A stretch of 64,000 bases of DNA from Abyssalbus ytuae (GCF_022807975.1 NZ_CP094358.1:682001-746000), one strand, 5' to 3'; positions 41,624 to 52,078 are shown, numbered from the stretch's first letter. The notes: generated by a model not told the origin, from the letters alone. Numbers and translations: made by a program.

Positions 41624-42946
41624 TTAAGTTTTTTGTTTTTTCTTTTTGGCAGCTGGAAACAACACATTGTTTAAAATAAGCCTGTAGCCGGGGGAGTTAG
41701 GGTGTAACTCCAGCTCGGTTTTGGGGTCTCCTACCCTGTGCTGGTAATCTTCGGGGTCGTGCCCTCCGTAAAATGTGAAAAAGCCCTGTCCTTTAATTCC
41801 ATGTATATACCTGGCTTCACTATTTACTTTATTTTCTCCCAATACCAAAACTGTGGGTTTTATAAGGGTGGGATCATAAGAAGTGGTTTGCCCCATAAAA
41901 CCTTTCACCAAAGCGGTATGGTTTTGACATAACATGGTGGGCACAGGATCCCATTTGGCTGAAAAATCCATCAAAGTGAAATAATCTGTTTCTTTCTGAA
42001 TTCTTCTTTTCATGGTCATATCAATAGACGAAAATTCATAGGTGCTCGGATTTCTTTCAAGAATAAAATCTTTAAAAGCAAATGTTTTGGAAAAATCTAT
42101 TTTAGACTGATAGTTGGGTGAAGAGGGATCGCCGTCAAACATGGGTTCGCAAATATCTACCCCTTCGGCCGAGAGTGCAATATCAAAACTGTCGGTGGCC
42201 GAACACATGGCAAACATAAAACCGCCTCCCACTACATAGTCTCTAATTTTAAGGGCTACTGCCAATTTCTCATCGGAAACTTTATCAAACCCCAGTTTTC
42301 GTGCCAGTTCCTCGGCTTCTATTTTACCTTTAATATACCAGGGTGCTGTGCGGTAAGCACCGTAAAATTTACCGTATTGCCCTGTAAAATCTTCGTGGTG
42401 TAAATGAAGCCAGTCATACAATAAAAGTTCATTGGCCAGTACTTCTTCATCATAAATTACATCATAAGGAATTTCGGCAAAGGTGAGCACCAGGGTTACG
42501 GCATCGTCCCAAGGCTGATTGCCCTTTGGGGAATATACTGCTATTTTAGGAGCCTTTTCCAATACTACCGCATCCTGATTTTTGGAGGGGCTGCTTATTT
42601 CATCTAATATATTCTGAGCCCTGGTATCGGATAAAAGTTCGTAAGATACACCCCTTATCTGGCATTCTTTTCTTATTTCTTCAGAATCAGGAAGTAAAAA
42701 CGATCCTCCCCTGTAATTTAAAAGCCATTTAACTTTTTCATGGTTGTTTAATACCCAATACGTAATACCATAGGCTTTTAAATGATTTTTCTGGCCTTCG
42801 GCATCCATGGGAATTAAAATATACGAAGCCATTGCAGAGCCGGAAGCCATTAAAAAGAAAAGGGTAATGAATATTTTCTTTAGAGGTTTGCTATTAAAAA
42901 TATTTAAAGAGAAAAATTTACAGGAATACACATTAGAATGGCACAT
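41624..42946 (-). CDS. Conserved Bacteroidota protein, often annotated asparagine synthetase B
   Basis: The protein has about 440 residues from ATG 42946. It contains a hydrophobic, signal-like segment (ITLFFLMASGSAMAS), followed by YILIPMDAEGQKNHLKAYGI. The body has WLLNYRGGSFLLPD, GGGFMFAMCSATDSFDIALS and GQGFFTFYGGHDPEDY. I recall this family annotated as asparagine synthetase B, but I see no glutaminase or synthetase motif, so the name seems wrong. It could bind a periplasmic substrate; the function is unknown. The start is uncertain: ATGs at 42979 and 42946 and a GTG at 42931 are possible, the first two overlapping dnaB. Confidence 0.75.
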   Translation of the reverse strand: MCHSNVYSCKFFSLNIFNSKPLKKIFITLFFLMASGSAMASYILIPMDAEGQKNHLKAYGITYWVLNNHEKVKWLLNYRGGSFLLPDSEEIRKECQIRGVSYELLSDTRAQNILDEISSPSKNQDAVVLEKAPKIAVYSPKGNQPWDDAVTLVLTFAEIPYDVIYDEEVLANELLLYDWLHLHHEDFTGQYGKFYGAYRTAPWYIKGKIEAEELARKLGFDKVSDEKLAVALKIRDYVVGGGFMFAMCSATDSFDIALSAEGVDICEPMFDGDPSSPNYQSKIDFSKTFAFKDFILERNPSTYEFSSIDMTMKRRIQKETDYFTLMDFSAKWDPVPTMLCQNHTALVKGFMGQTTSYDPTLIKPTVLVLGENKVNSEARYIHGIKGQGFFTFYGGHDPEDYQHRVGDPKTELELHPNSPGYRLILNNVLFPAAKKKKQKT

Positions 42947-44483
42947 CGTTTTCATCGGCATCAGGATTAAAATCGTCATTCATGGAACTTCCGAAGGCTT
43001 CATTGGCACTTGGAAGGTCGGTTATACTGAACGGATCCTCTCCGGAATTCATTTTTGACTGAAATTCAAAAGGAGAATCAAAGTCATCTAAGTTATCAAA
43101 TTTACCCAGATGGCCAACAAATTTTAACCTAATATTATCTAATCCCCCGTTCCGGTGTTTTGCTACAATAAATTCTGCCTGCCCGGCGGTGGGGGTTCTT
43201 TCTTCGTCATCCCACTCTTCAATTTTATAATATTCGGGCCGGTAAATAAATGAAACAATATCGGCATCCTGCTCAATAGCCCCGGATTCCCTCAGGTCGG
43301 AAAGTAAAGGTCTTTTACTGCCTCCCCTGGTTTCAACCGCCCGTGATAATTGCGATAACGCTATAACAGGAACATCGAGTTCTTTTGCGAGTGCTTTTAA
43401 GTTACGAGATATGGTGGATATTTCCTGTTCCCTGTTACCGCCTTTCTGGCTGCCTCCTGCCGTCATTAACTGTAGGTAATCTATAACTATAAGTCTTATA
43501 CCATGTTGTGAAGCAAGACGCCTTGCCTTGGCCCGAAGGTCAAAAATAGAAAGTGACGGGGTATCATCTATATACAAGGGTGCACTCTCCAGGCTTTTTA
43601 CCTTTACATTGAGTTGCTCCCATTCGTGTTTTTCTAACTTACCTGTTCTTAATTTTTCAGATGAAAGCCCTGTTTCTGATGATATAAGCCTGGTTATTAA
43701 TTGTACTGAAGACATTTCGAGTGAAAAAAATGCAACAGGTGTATTTGAATTTACGGCAATATTCCTGGCCATGGAAAGGGTGAGTGCCGTTTTACCCATA
43801 CCGGGCCTTGCTGCTACAATTATTAAATCACTGGGTTGCCATCCTGAAGTTAATTTATCGAGTTTGTCAAAACCGGACGGTATACCGCTTAAGCCTTCTT
43901 TATTGGAAATTTCCTCAATTTTTTTCTTTGCCTGCATAACGAGGCTTTGTGCTGTTTCGGAAGACTTTTTAATATTTCCCTGGGTAACCTCATAAAGTTT
44001 TGCTTCGGCATTATCCAAAAGGTCAAAAACATCGGTTGATTCATCGTATGCTTCTTCTATGATTTCACTCGATATTTTTATAAGGCTTCTTTGAATATAT
44101 TTTTGGAGAATTATCCTTGCATGAAATTCAATATGGGCAGAAGAAGATACTTTTTTGGTTAATTGAATAAGATAAAAATCACCTCCTACTAAATCTAACT
44201 TCTGATTTTTCTTTAATTGGGATGAAACTGTTAATAAGTCTACCGGTTCGGAAGTTTCAAACAATTGCACTACCGCTTCATAAATATACCTGTGAGCATC
44301 TTTATAAAATACATCCGGGTGCAAAATATCTATAACTTCGTCCACTCCTTTTTTGTCAATCATCATTGCACCCAACACAGCTTCCTCTAAATCAAGGGCT
44401 TGCGGAGGTATTTTACCCCTTTCCAGTTGAATAATGCTAGATTTATCTAATTTAATTTCAGGCAATTGATTTATATTATTCAT
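42933..44483 (-). CDS. dnaB: Replicative DNA helicase DnaB
   Basis: The 516-residue protein has the N-terminal primase-binding domain (PPQALDLEEAVLGAMMID), a linker, and the C-terminal RecA-like ATPase with ARPGMGKTALTLS (Walker A), LIVIDYLQLM (Walker B) and the conserved ALSQLSRAVETRG. It unwinds DNA ahead of the replication fork as a hexamer. The tail after residue 475 is acidic (NPDADENDVPF). Its stop is at 42933 and the AsnB-annotated gene follows. Confidence 0.97.
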   Translation of the reverse strand: MNNINQLPEIKLDKSSIIQLERGKIPPQALDLEEAVLGAMMIDKKGVDEVIDILHPDVFYKDAHRYIYEAVVQLFETSEPVDLLTVSSQLKKNQKLDLVGGDFYLIQLTKKVSSSAHIEFHARIILQKYIQRSLIKISSEIIEEAYDESTDVFDLLDNAEAKLYEVTQGNIKKSSETAQSLVMQAKKKIEEISNKEGLSGIPSGFDKLDKLTSGWQPSDLIIVAARPGMGKTALTLSMARNIAVNSNTPVAFFSLEMSSVQLITRLISSETGLSSEKLRTGKLEKHEWEQLNVKVKSLESAPLYIDDTPSLSIFDLRAKARRLASQHGIRLIVIDYLQLMTAGGSQKGGNREQEISTISRNLKALAKELDVPVIALSQLSRAVETRGGSKRPLLSDLRESGAIEQDADIVSFIYRPEYYKIEEWDDEERTPTAGQAEFIVAKHRNGGLDNIRLKFVGHLGKFDNLDDFDSPFEFQSKMNSGEDPFSITDLPSANEAFGSSMNDDFNPDADENDVPF

Positions 44484-44593
44484 AGCTACGAAAGTAGAAA
44501 ATTGAAATGTTTTTTAACCGCAATTACGTACGTACAATTTTCACTACTCATCAACAAATAAGTTGTTGATAAATTTTTTTTTCTGTTAATAAA

Positions 44594-44626
44594 GATAAAA
44601 AAACCGAAGCAATAACTTCGGCTTAT
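44594..44626 (-). terminator. Terminator after accA
   Basis: CCGAAG pairs with CTTCGG around CAATAA; on the minus strand, seven T follow. It is 26 bases past the accA stop. Confidence 0.85.
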
Positions 44627-44651
44627 AAGTTAAATTAATAATAACAGCGGG

Positions 44652-45605
44652 TTAATCTTTATATACCCCCATGTTAAAATATTTTTCCATTCTTTTTTCT
44701 ACTAAATCTTTTGGTGATAACTTTTTAAGTTCGTCATATACACCTAAAATTGTATTCTTTACTGTTTTGTAAGTAGTTTCCCTGTCAAAATGGGCGCCTC
44801 CTAAGGGTTCTTTTATAATGTCATCTATAAGTTGTAATTTTTTCATATCGGTAGCTGTCAGCTTAAGAGCATCTGCTGCCTGTTCTTTGTATTCCCAGCT
44901 TCTCCAGAGAATGGAAGAACAGGATTCGGGAGAAATAACAGAATACCATGTATTTTCAAGCATTAAAACTCTATCTCCAACTCCTATGCCCAGTGCCCCG
45001 CCTGAAGCACCTTCTCCAATTACAATAACTATTACCGGCACTTTTAACCTGGACATTTCAAAAATGTTCCGTGCTATCGCTTCACCCTGCCCGCGTTCTT
45101 CGGCTTCGATACCGGGATAGGCACCAGGAGTATCAACGAATGATATGATTGGAATGCCGAATTTTTCGGCCATCCTCATTAATCTTAAAGCTTTTCTGTA
45201 ACCTTCGGGATTGGCCATTCCAAAATTACGATACTGCCTTGTTTTGGTATTATATCCTTTTTGCTGACCAATAAACATAAAACTTTGATTGTCAATCTTC
45301 CCTAAACCTCCAATCATAGCCTTATCATCTTTTACGTTTCTGTCTCCGTGAAGCTCCAGAAAAGTATCTTTGCATAAAGCATTAATATAGTCTAATGTAT
45401 AGGGTCTTGAAGGATGCCTTGAAAGCTGGACCTTTTGCCAGGCAGTTAAGTTTTTATAAATATCTTTTTTGGTTTGAATAAGCTTTTTCTCAATTTGCTT
45501 ACAGGTGTCGGTAACATCTACGTCACTTTGTTTTCCTATAACTTCACATTTACTTAATTGTTCTTCAAGCTCTTTAATTGGCAACTCAAAATCTAAATAT
45601 TCCAT
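44652..45605 (-). CDS. accA: Acetyl-CoA carboxylase carboxyltransferase subunit alpha
   Basis: The 317-residue protein shows the family's [17 protein letters not shown] segment, the [20 protein letters not shown] loop, [15 protein letters not shown] and [20 protein letters not shown]. With AccD it transfers the carboxyl group from biotin to acetyl-CoA, the first step of fatty-acid synthesis. The -7 element TATATTTG lies at 45635-45642, 30 bases upstream of the start. Confidence 0.97.
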   Translation of the reverse strand: MEYLDFELPIKELEEQLSKCEVIGKQSDVDVTDTCKQIEKKLIQTKKDIYKNLTAWQKVQLSRHPSRPYTLDYINALCKDTFLELHGDRNVKDDKAMIGGLGKIDNQSFMFIGQQKGYNTKTRQYRNFGMANPEGYRKALRLMRMAEKFGIPIISFVDTPGAYPGIEAEERGQGEAIARNIFEMSRLKVPVIVIVIGEGASGGALGIGVGDRVLMLENTWYSVISPESCSSILWRSWEYKEQAADALKLTATDMKKLQLIDDIIKEPLGGAHFDRETTYKTVKNTILGVYDELKKLSPKDLVEKRMEKYFNMGVYKD

Positions 45606-45634
45606 GAGTTAATTAATAAATTTAGATTAGCCCA

Positions 45635-45642
45635 CAAATATA
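45635..45642 (-). promoter_or_regulatory. -7 promoter element for accA
   Basis: Minus-strand TATATTTG between the EamA stop and the accA start. Confidence 0.55.
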
Positions 45643-45647
45643 AGACT

Positions 45648-46553
45648 TTATGAATTAAGCAGCCCTGAAGAGCTTTTCTTTTTAAGAGAATTTTTTAAAA
45701 TACCATTAATAATTACTACTGACAGAATGATAAGAGCTCCAAAATAAAACTGGGGACTCATCTTTTCCTCATCTCCCAAAATAAAAAAGGCAAGTATAAT
45801 TCCGTACACCGGTTCCAGGTTTACTGTAAGCATTACGGTGTAGGGAGTTAAATGTTTCATAACATGTACTCCCGCAATAAAAGCATACGTTGTACATACG
45901 GATGCCAAAAGGATTAAATACAACCAATCTGAGGGTAAGAGGGAAAAGAAACGGGCATTAAATTGACCTGTAAATAAAAAATAAACGGTTATAAAAATAA
46001 ATCCGCTTATAAGCTCATAAAAAGATATTACCGATGCTCTGTATTTTTTCACATACTTTCCATTAATCAATGAAAAAACCGAGGCTAAAAAGGCTGAGAT
46101 TAATGCTAATATTATACCGGTTACATAGGCTTTGTCCACATCAAAAATAACATATAAACCAACAACTACTATAAGTCCGAACATTACTTCGTACCATATC
46201 ATCTTTCTTTTATACCATATGGGTTCCAGTATTGATGTAAACAGGGCAGCAGTAGATATGGTAGCAAGGGTAACCGATACGTTGGATACTTTTATTGCCA
46301 TAAAAAATGTAATCCAATGCAAAGCAATTATAATACCGGTGACCACCATACCCAATAAAACCTGTTTGGGGACATGTAAGGAAAACTTTTTTATTATAAT
46401 ATATGCATATAAAAAAATTACGGCCAATAAAATTCTGTACCATACCAACGAGACAGCATCTACACTAATTAAGGCACCCAGAATAGCTGTAAACCCCCAT
46501 ATAAAAATTATAAAATGTAAATGGAGATAGTTTTTTAATTTATCGTTTAGCAT
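45648..46553 (-). CDS. EamA/DMT family transporter
   Basis: The 301-residue protein has ten predicted hydrophobic helices in two EamA repeats, starting LHFIIFIWGFTAILGALISV. TPYTVMLTVNLEPVYGIILA is the repeat-2 signature region. The drug/metabolite transporter superfamily exports diverse small molecules; the substrate is unknown. It overlaps the LptF/LptG gene by 14 bases upstream, so they are probably co-transcribed. Confidence 0.88.
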   Translation of the reverse strand: MLNDKLKNYLHLHFIIFIWGFTAILGALISVDAVSLVWYRILLAVIFLYAYIIIKKFSLHVPKQVLLGMVVTGIIIALHWITFFMAIKVSNVSVTLATISTAALFTSILEPIWYKRKMIWYEVMFGLIVVVGLYVIFDVDKAYVTGIILALISAFLASVFSLINGKYVKKYRASVISFYELISGFIFITVYFLFTGQFNARFFSLLPSDWLYLILLASVCTTYAFIAGVHVMKHLTPYTVMLTVNLEPVYGIILAFFILGDEEKMSPQFYFGALIILSVVIINGILKNSLKKKSSSGLLNS

Positions 46554-47613
46554 TGTTTAAAAGATAAAGCGCCAATACTCCAAAAAACAGATTTGGCAAT
46601 ATAACCGACATCAACGGGGAAAAACCTGTTTGTTGTGCTAATGTACCAAATACTTTATCAAAGAAAATGTATAAAAATGCTAAAGTAACCCCTACTGCCA
46701 GGTTTACTCCCATTCCTCCCCTGCGCTTTTTTGAAGATACGGCAACTGCTATAATTGTTAAAATAAATGCTGTTACCGGCAATGCCCAACGCTTATACTT
46801 AACAACCATAAATCTTTTTATGTTGGGAGAGCCCTTGCGTTGTTCGTTTTTAATAAACTCATTAAGTTCAAACAAATTCTTGGTTTCTGCCACATATGAA
46901 ACAGGCGATAAATCTTCTATCTTAAAACTGAAAATGGTATCAAACCTTCGCTCGCTTTCAATGATATCGTTTTTTTCTCCTACTATTCTTTTGGTATAAG
47001 ATGATAATCTGTAAATACTGTCTTTTTCTACCCACCGTATATTCCGGGCAAATATTTTCCATTTTAACTTATTGTCTTCAAAATGCTCGTAGGTAAAGTC
47101 ATAACCTATTTTACTTTTTGGTTCAAAACTGCTTACATAAATAAAGTCGTTATCATCCAGCTGATTAAAAATGTTTTCGGTTTGTATTACCTTTTTCCGA
47201 CTTAAATATTTGTAATTAAATTCATTGTAACCTTTGCTTGCTGCAGGCACAATAAACATTCCCATTACAAATGCTATAATGGCTATAATGGTGGCCCCGA
47301 TAATATAAGGCCTTAAAAACCTCATGAATGATATGCCCGAACTTAACACAGCTATTACCTCAGAATTGTTTGCCAGTTTAGAGGTAAACCAGATAATTGA
47401 TAAAAACAGAAATATGGGAAAGAGCAAGTTTGCAAAATAAAAAGTAAAATCAAGATAGTATATAAGAATTTCGTCAAGCGGGGCTTCACGCTCTTTCATT
47501 TTATCTATCTTTTCTGCCAGGTTAATGAGTATCCCTATTGGCACAAACATAAGAATCATTACAAAAAATGTAATTAAATATCTTTTAAGTATGTACCAAT
47601 CTATTATTTTCAT
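46540..47613 (-). CDS. LptF/LptG family permease
   Basis: A 357-residue protein starting MKIIDWYILKRYLITFFVMI with six hydrophobic segments in two groups: about 1-110 and the last 90. The periplasmic jellyroll-like domain lies between (YDFTYEHFEDNKLKWKIF). With LptB and LptF/LptG it moves lipopolysaccharide from the inner membrane towards the outer membrane. It lies between tgt and EamA on one strand with a 12-base gap and a 14-base overlap. Confidence 0.88.
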   Translation of the reverse strand: MKIIDWYILKRYLITFFVMILMFVPIGILINLAEKIDKMKEREAPLDEILIYYLDFTFYFANLLFPIFLFLSIIWFTSKLANNSEVIAVLSSGISFMRFLRPYIIGATIIAIIAFVMGMFIVPAASKGYNEFNYKYLSRKKVIQTENIFNQLDDNDFIYVSSFEPKSKIGYDFTYEHFEDNKLKWKIFARNIRWVEKDSIYRLSSYTKRIVGEKNDIIESERRFDTIFSFKIEDLSPVSYVAETKNLFELNEFIKNEQRKGSPNIKRFMVVKYKRWALPVTAFILTIIAVAVSSKKRRGGMGVNLAVGVTLAFLYIFFDKVFGTLAQQTGFSPLMSVILPNLFFGVLALYLLNNAKR

Positions 47614-47625
47614 TAAAAAAATATT

Positions 47626-48756
47626 CTAAAGTCTGTTATCCATTTGTTTAACCATCTTATTTTTCCATTCGGAAAAATCTCCCGCTAAGATATGCTTTCT
47701 GGCCTCACGAACCAACCACAAATAAAAGCCTAAATTATGTATAGATGCTATTTGTTTTCCTAAATATTCATTGGCAGCAAACAAATGTCTTAAATAAGCT
47801 TTCGTGTAGTAAGTATCTACATAGGTAATTCCCATTTCATCTATAGGAGAAAAATCATCTTCCCACTTTTTATTTTTAATATTTATAACACCGTGTGCAG
47901 TAAACAACATACCGTTTCTGGCATTTCGGGTAGGCATTACACAATCAAACATATCAACTCCTAACGCTATATTTTCTAAAATATTGATAGGTGTCCCCAC
48001 TCCCATTAAATAGCGTGGTTTATCCTGCGGAAGTATTCCGCAAACCAACTCTGTCATTGCATACATCTCTTCGGCAGGTTCGCCTACGGAAAGGCCACCG
48101 ATTGCATTTCCCTCAGCTCCCACACCAGCGATATATTCGGCTGATTGTATTCTTAAGTCTTTATAGGTAGATCCCTGTACTATAGGAAATAATGCCTGGT
48201 CATAACCATATTTTGGCGGCACCTTGTTAAAGTGCTGCACACACCTGTCTAACCACCTGTGGGTCATGTGCATTGAGCGTTTTGCATAGTTATAGTCACA
48301 GGGATAAGGAGTACACTCGTCAAAAGCCATCATTATATCGGCTCCGATTAAACGTTGTATTTCCATTACATTTTCGGGTGTGAAAAAATGATAGGACCCG
48401 TCTATATGGCTTTTAAACTTTACGCCTTCTTCCTTTATTTTCCTGTTGGCAGATAATGAATAAACCTGGTACCCCCCACTGTCAGTTAAAATATTCCTGT
48501 CCCAGTTCATAAATTTATGCAACCCTCCCGCCTTCTCCAGTATATCGGTTTTAGGCCTCAAGTATAAATGGTAAGTGTTACCGAGAATAATATCCGGATT
48601 GATGTCTTCTTTCAATTCTCTTTGATGAACTCCCTTAACTGACGCCACCGTTCCTACCGGCATAAATATGGGAGTTTCTATTTTACCATGGCCTGTAGTA
48701 ATTAATCCTGCCCTTGCTTTACTTAACCCGTCTGTAGATTTTAACTCAAACTTCAT
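47626..48756 (-). CDS. tgt: tRNA-guanosine(34) transglycosylase
   Basis: From ATG 48756 the protein has 376 residues (MKFELKSTDGLSKARAGLIT). LTDSGGYQVYSLS holds the catalytic Asp region, GGLSVGEPAEEM the substrate pocket, and the zinc-site region near FDCVMPTRNARNGMLF is conserved. It exchanges G34 for preQ1 in queuosine-forming tRNAs. Upstream codons back to 48795 would cross the promoter element at 48778-48785, so the short start is preferred. It heads the tgt-lptG-eamA operon. Confidence 0.96.
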   Translation of the reverse strand: MKFELKSTDGLSKARAGLITTGHGKIETPIFMPVGTVASVKGVHQRELKEDINPDIILGNTYHLYLRPKTDILEKAGGLHKFMNWDRNILTDSGGYQVYSLSANRKIKEEGVKFKSHIDGSYHFFTPENVMEIQRLIGADIMMAFDECTPYPCDYNYAKRSMHMTHRWLDRCVQHFNKVPPKYGYDQALFPIVQGSTYKDLRIQSAEYIAGVGAEGNAIGGLSVGEPAEEMYAMTELVCGILPQDKPRYLMGVGTPINILENIALGVDMFDCVMPTRNARNGMLFTAHGVINIKNKKWEDDFSPIDEMGITYVDTYYTKAYLRHLFAANEYLGKQIASIHNLGFYLWLVREARKHILAGDFSEWKNKMVKQMDNRL

Positions 48757-48777
48757 TATAAAATTTAAATGAGTTGG

Positions 48778-48785
48778 CAAATATA
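48778..48785 (-). promoter_or_regulatory. -7 promoter element for tgt
   Basis: Minus-strand TATATTTG, 21 bases upstream of the ATG at 48756. It decides the tgt start. Confidence 0.6.
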
Positions 48786-48872
48786 AGTAACTCAAAACTA
48801 TATCTTACTTAATCAAATTTTAAAAAACGACTAATAATTTCGAAAACGTTATAAAATGACATATTAATCACT

Positions 48873-48902
48873 TTGAATCACTGTAATAAAGAGTTATTTT
48901 TG
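48873..48902 (+). promoter_or_regulatory. Promoter of the split transketolase genes
   Basis: TTG (48873-48875) and TATTTTTG (48895-48902), 22 bases apart, 26 bases before the ATG. Confidence 0.75.
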
Positions 48903-48928
48903 AGCAGAATTAATCATAACTAAATAAA

Positions 48929-49774
48929 ATGTCAAACATTCAACAATTAAATGACTTAGCTACTCAGGTTCGCAGGGATATTTTGCGAATGGTTCACAAA
49001 GTTAATTCCGGCCATCCTGGCGGGTCATTGGGCTGTACAGAATTTTTTGTTGCCCTTTATAATGAAATAATGGATTTAAAAGAAGGTTTTGATATGGACG
49101 GTACAGGCGAAGATTTGTTCTTCCTTTCCAATGGCCATATCTCCCCTGTTTATTACAGTATTTTAGCAAGAAAAGGATACTTTCCTATAGAAGAGTTAAA
49201 CACATTCAGATTAATCGATTCCCGCTTACAAGGCCATCCTACCACTCATGAAGGATTACCGGGAATCAGAATTTCATCCGGTTCACTTGGGCAAGGTATG
49301 TCAGTAGCCATAGGAGCTGCCCAGGCTAAAAAGTTGAATAACGACAACCATTTGGTTTACAGTTTGCATGGAGATGGAGAATTACAGGAAGGACAAAACT
49401 GGGAAGCCATTATGTATGCTGCTGCTAAAAATGTAGATAATTTAATTGCTACAATCGATTATAACGGCCAGCAAATAGACGGCCCTACTGATCAGGTGCT
49501 TTACATGGGCGACCTGAAAGCAAAGTTTGAAGCCTTTGGCTGGGATGTAATAGAAATAAAACATGGTAATGATCTTGAAACCATTATTAAAGGATTAAAT
49601 GAAGCTAAAAGCAGAACCGGTAAAAGAAAACCTGTATGTATATTATTACATACCGTAATGGGACACGGAGTAGATTTTATGATGCATACTCATGCATGGC
49701 ATGGTAAAGCTCCTAACGATGAACAGTTAGAAAAGGCTTTATCACAAAATCCTGAAACCCTTGGAGATTATTAA
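48929..49774 (+). CDS. Transketolase, N-terminal subunit
   Basis: The 281-residue protein is the thiamine-diphosphate-binding half: the ILRMVHKVNSGHPGGSLGCT start and SLHGDGELQEGQNWEAIMYA with GDG...N cofactor motif near 150. It pairs with the C-terminal subunit at 50478. Together they form the pentose phosphate enzyme. The stop is 2 bases before the small secreted gene, so all three genes are likely one transcript. Confidence 0.95.
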   Translation: MSNIQQLNDLATQVRRDILRMVHKVNSGHPGGSLGCTEFFVALYNEIMDLKEGFDMDGTGEDLFFLSNGHISPVYYSILARKGYFPIEELNTFRLIDSRLQGHPTTHEGLPGIRISSGSLGQGMSVAIGAAQAKKLNNDNHLVYSLHGDGELQEGQNWEAIMYAAAKNVDNLIATIDYNGQQIDGPTDQVLYMGDLKAKFEAFGWDVIEIKHGNDLETIIKGLNEAKSRTGKRKPVCILLHTVMGHGVDFMMHTHAWHGKAPNDEQLEKALSQNPETLGDY

Positions 49775-49776
49775 TC

Positions 49777-50475
49777 ATGAAAAAAGTTGTTACGCTAATA
49801 ATTTTGTTAACTTTTTTAAGCTCATATGCACAGAAAAGTGATAAAATTAAATTTGATTATACAGCTACTTTTGTAGTAAAAAGCAAAAAAAACGGGTATG
49901 ACACCCTGAATATATCAGTAGGTCAAAATGGTAAATACCTTTATTCCGAAATTCCTTCATTGGGAAAAAGCTTCCTGAAACAAGTTTTTAAAGGTAGAGC
50001 ACAGGATAATATGGAATCATCCCCAAAGTTTCTCTTAAATACCAGTACCGGTCGTGTTATTGTTTCTATTCAGACAGGAGTTTCAAACTTCTATATGGAT
50101 CTCAATATAAAAGATTTTGCACCCGGATCACCTTTCGGGAAGGAAAACATGAATTTACTCTCAGAGCAAACTGATAAAAAAATAAATGTTTTAGGTGAAG
50201 ATGTTTATTTATACCGCATTTTTCCTGAAGCAAACCAGGACGATATCCTGTTAGTCGGACTTAGTAAAAAAACTGACTTTCAGACCACTAAACATATCGG
50301 TGGATTTTTTAAATTTTTGTTAGACCAAAGTAAGAGTAATACAGAATTTTCAATTAACATACCTGACGGACTCGTAATATATGTTGAGTCAAAAGGAGAA
50401 GAAAAAATGAGGTGTATCAATATTGATCATACTAAAAAAACTGTTTCATTTAATTTCAATTTTAACGTAGAATAA
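49777..50475 (+). CDS. Secreted protein of unknown function
   Basis: A 232-residue protein with a signal peptide ([19 protein letters not shown]). The rest is rich in beta-type segments ([37 protein letters not shown]) and lacks recognised domains. It is wedged between the transketolase halves with 2-base gaps. It may resemble DUF4412-like periplasmic proteins, but I cannot confirm that. Confidence 0.75.
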   Translation: MKKVVTLIILLTFLSSYAQKSDKIKFDYTATFVVKSKKNGYDTLNISVGQNGKYLYSEIPSLGKSFLKQVFKGRAQDNMESSPKFLLNTSTGRVIVSIQTGVSNFYMDLNIKDFAPGSPFGKENMNLLSEQTDKKINVLGEDVYLYRIFPEANQDDILLVGLSKKTDFQTTKHIGGFFKFLLDQSKSNTEFSINIPDGLVIYVESKGEEKMRCINIDHTKKTVSFNFNFNVE

Positions 50476-50477
50476 TT

Positions 50478-51431
50478 ATGAAAAAATATACATATACAGA
50501 AAAAAAAGATACCCGGAGCGGGTTTGGGGCCGGTTTAGCAGAACTGGGGAGAAAAAATCCCAACGTAGTGGCTCTATGTGCCGATTTAATAGGTTCCTTG
50601 AAAATGGACGAGTTTATTAAAGAAAATCCTGAACGCTTTTTTCAGATTGGTATAGCCGAAGCTAATATGATGGGAATTGCTGCCGGCTTAACAATAGGAG
50701 GAAAAATACCTTTTACAGGAACCTTTGCCAACTTTTCAACCGGCAGGGTGTATGATCAGATTCGCCAGTCAATAGCTTACTCGGGAAAAAATGTAAAAAT
50801 TTGTGCTTCTCATGCCGGTTTAACTTTGGGAGAAGACGGGGCTACCCACCAAATACTGGAAGATATTGGCTTAATGAAAATGTTACCGGGCATGGTAGTA
50901 ATTAACCCGTGCGACTATAATCAAACCAAAGCAGCTACCATTGCTATTGCCGATCATCAAGGACCTGTTTACCTTCGTTTTGGAAGGCCTTCCGTACCAA
51001 TTTTCACTCCGGCAGATCAAAAATTTGAAATTGGTAAGGCAATAATGCTTAATGAAGGTACCGATGTAACAATTGTAGCCACAGGGCATCTTGTGTGGGA
51101 AGCCATTCAGGCAGGAGAAGCTTTGGAAGCTAAAGGAATAACCGCCGAAATTATAAATATTCATACTATAAAGCCTTTAGATGAAGAGGCTATTTTAAAA
51201 TCTGTGAAAAAAACAGGTTGTATAGTTACCTGCGAAGAACATAACTATCTGGGTGGTTTAGGTGAAAGTGTTGCGGGACTACTAGCCAGAAATACTCCTG
51301 TACCTCAGGAATTTGTAGCGGTTAACGATTCATTCGGAGAAAGTGGTACTCCGGCCCAGTTAATGGAAAAGTATGGTCTTAACAGCCAGTCAATAGTTTT
51401 GGCAGCAGAGAAAGTTTTAAAAAGAAAATAA
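50478..51431 (+). CDS. Transketolase, C-terminal subunit
   Basis: A 317-residue protein with the pyrimidine-binding and C-terminal domains: [38 protein letters not shown] (catalytic Glu region), [20 protein letters not shown] and [14 protein letters not shown]. It completes the transketolase encoded by 48929-49774. In many bacteria the two are one protein; the split form is common in Bacteroidota. Confidence 0.95.
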   Translation: MKKYTYTEKKDTRSGFGAGLAELGRKNPNVVALCADLIGSLKMDEFIKENPERFFQIGIAEANMMGIAAGLTIGGKIPFTGTFANFSTGRVYDQIRQSIAYSGKNVKICASHAGLTLGEDGATHQILEDIGLMKMLPGMVVINPCDYNQTKAATIAIADHQGPVYLRFGRPSVPIFTPADQKFEIGKAIMLNEGTDVTIVATGHLVWEAIQAGEALEAKGITAEIINIHTIKPLDEEAILKSVKKTGCIVTCEEHNYLGGLGESVAGLLARNTPVPQEFVAVNDSFGESGTPAQLMEKYGLNSQSIVLAAEKVLKRK

Positions 51432-51481
51432 TATCCTGCATAAAACGTTTATAAGCATAGATAACAATAAATCAATAGATT

Positions 51482-52078
51482 ATGAAAAAGATTTTTTTAT
51501 TAATATTCCTACTATCTACAGGTATTACTTTTTCCCAAACTGAAAAAAATTGGGGTATAAAAGCCGGTTTAAATTATAGTTCTAACGGTGATTTATTTGC
51601 TGAAATACCTGAAGCTACAAATGATATTAAAACCGGTTCAGATTCTAAAGTAGGATTTCATTTTGGAGTTTTTGGAAAGTTAGATTTTCCTAAAATTTAC
51701 CTGCGTCCGGAATTAGTGTACACAAAAACAAAGAGTGATTATGATGGAGCTGATTTTGATATGAGCAAATTAGACCTTCCTGTTCTGTTAGGATATAAAA
51801 TAATTGGCCCTTTAAGTGTATTTGCAGGTCCTTCATTCCAATACATTTTAGATACTGATTTAGAAGGTACAGACCTGGAGGATGTTGAAAATGACTTTAC
51901 AGTGGGTTTAAATGTGGGAGCTGCTGTTAATTTAGGCAACATTGGATTGGATGTGAGATATGAAAGAGGATTCAGTGAAAATGAGGCATCCTTTATTTCT
52001 AATAACATAACTGATGTAAGTGGCAGGGTTGATTCCCGTCCGTCTCAATTAATTTTCAGCCTTTCTTTAAGATTATAA
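51482..52078 (+). CDS. Outer-membrane beta-barrel protein
   Basis: A 198-residue protein with signal peptide (MKKIFLLIFLLSTGITFSQ). WGIKAGLNYS and FHFGVFGKLDF are alternating beta-strand segments, and the C-terminus ends in LSLRL, like an eight-stranded outer-membrane barrel (PF13568-type). It is 50 bases after the transketolase gene and before a bidirectional terminator. Confidence 0.8.
   Translation: MKKIFLLIFLLSTGITFSQTEKNWGIKAGLNYSSNGDLFAEIPEATNDIKTGSDSKVGFHFGVFGKLDFPKIYLRPELVYTKTKSDYDGADFDMSKLDLPVLLGYKIIGPLSVFAGPSFQYILDTDLEGTDLEDVENDFTVGLNVGAAVNLGNIGLDVRYERGFSENEASFISNNITDVSGRVDSRPSQLIFSLSLRL

Noticed and set aside
48929-51431. Transketolase broken by insertion
   Set aside because: Both halves have complete domains and their own starts; split transketolases are normal in this phylum.
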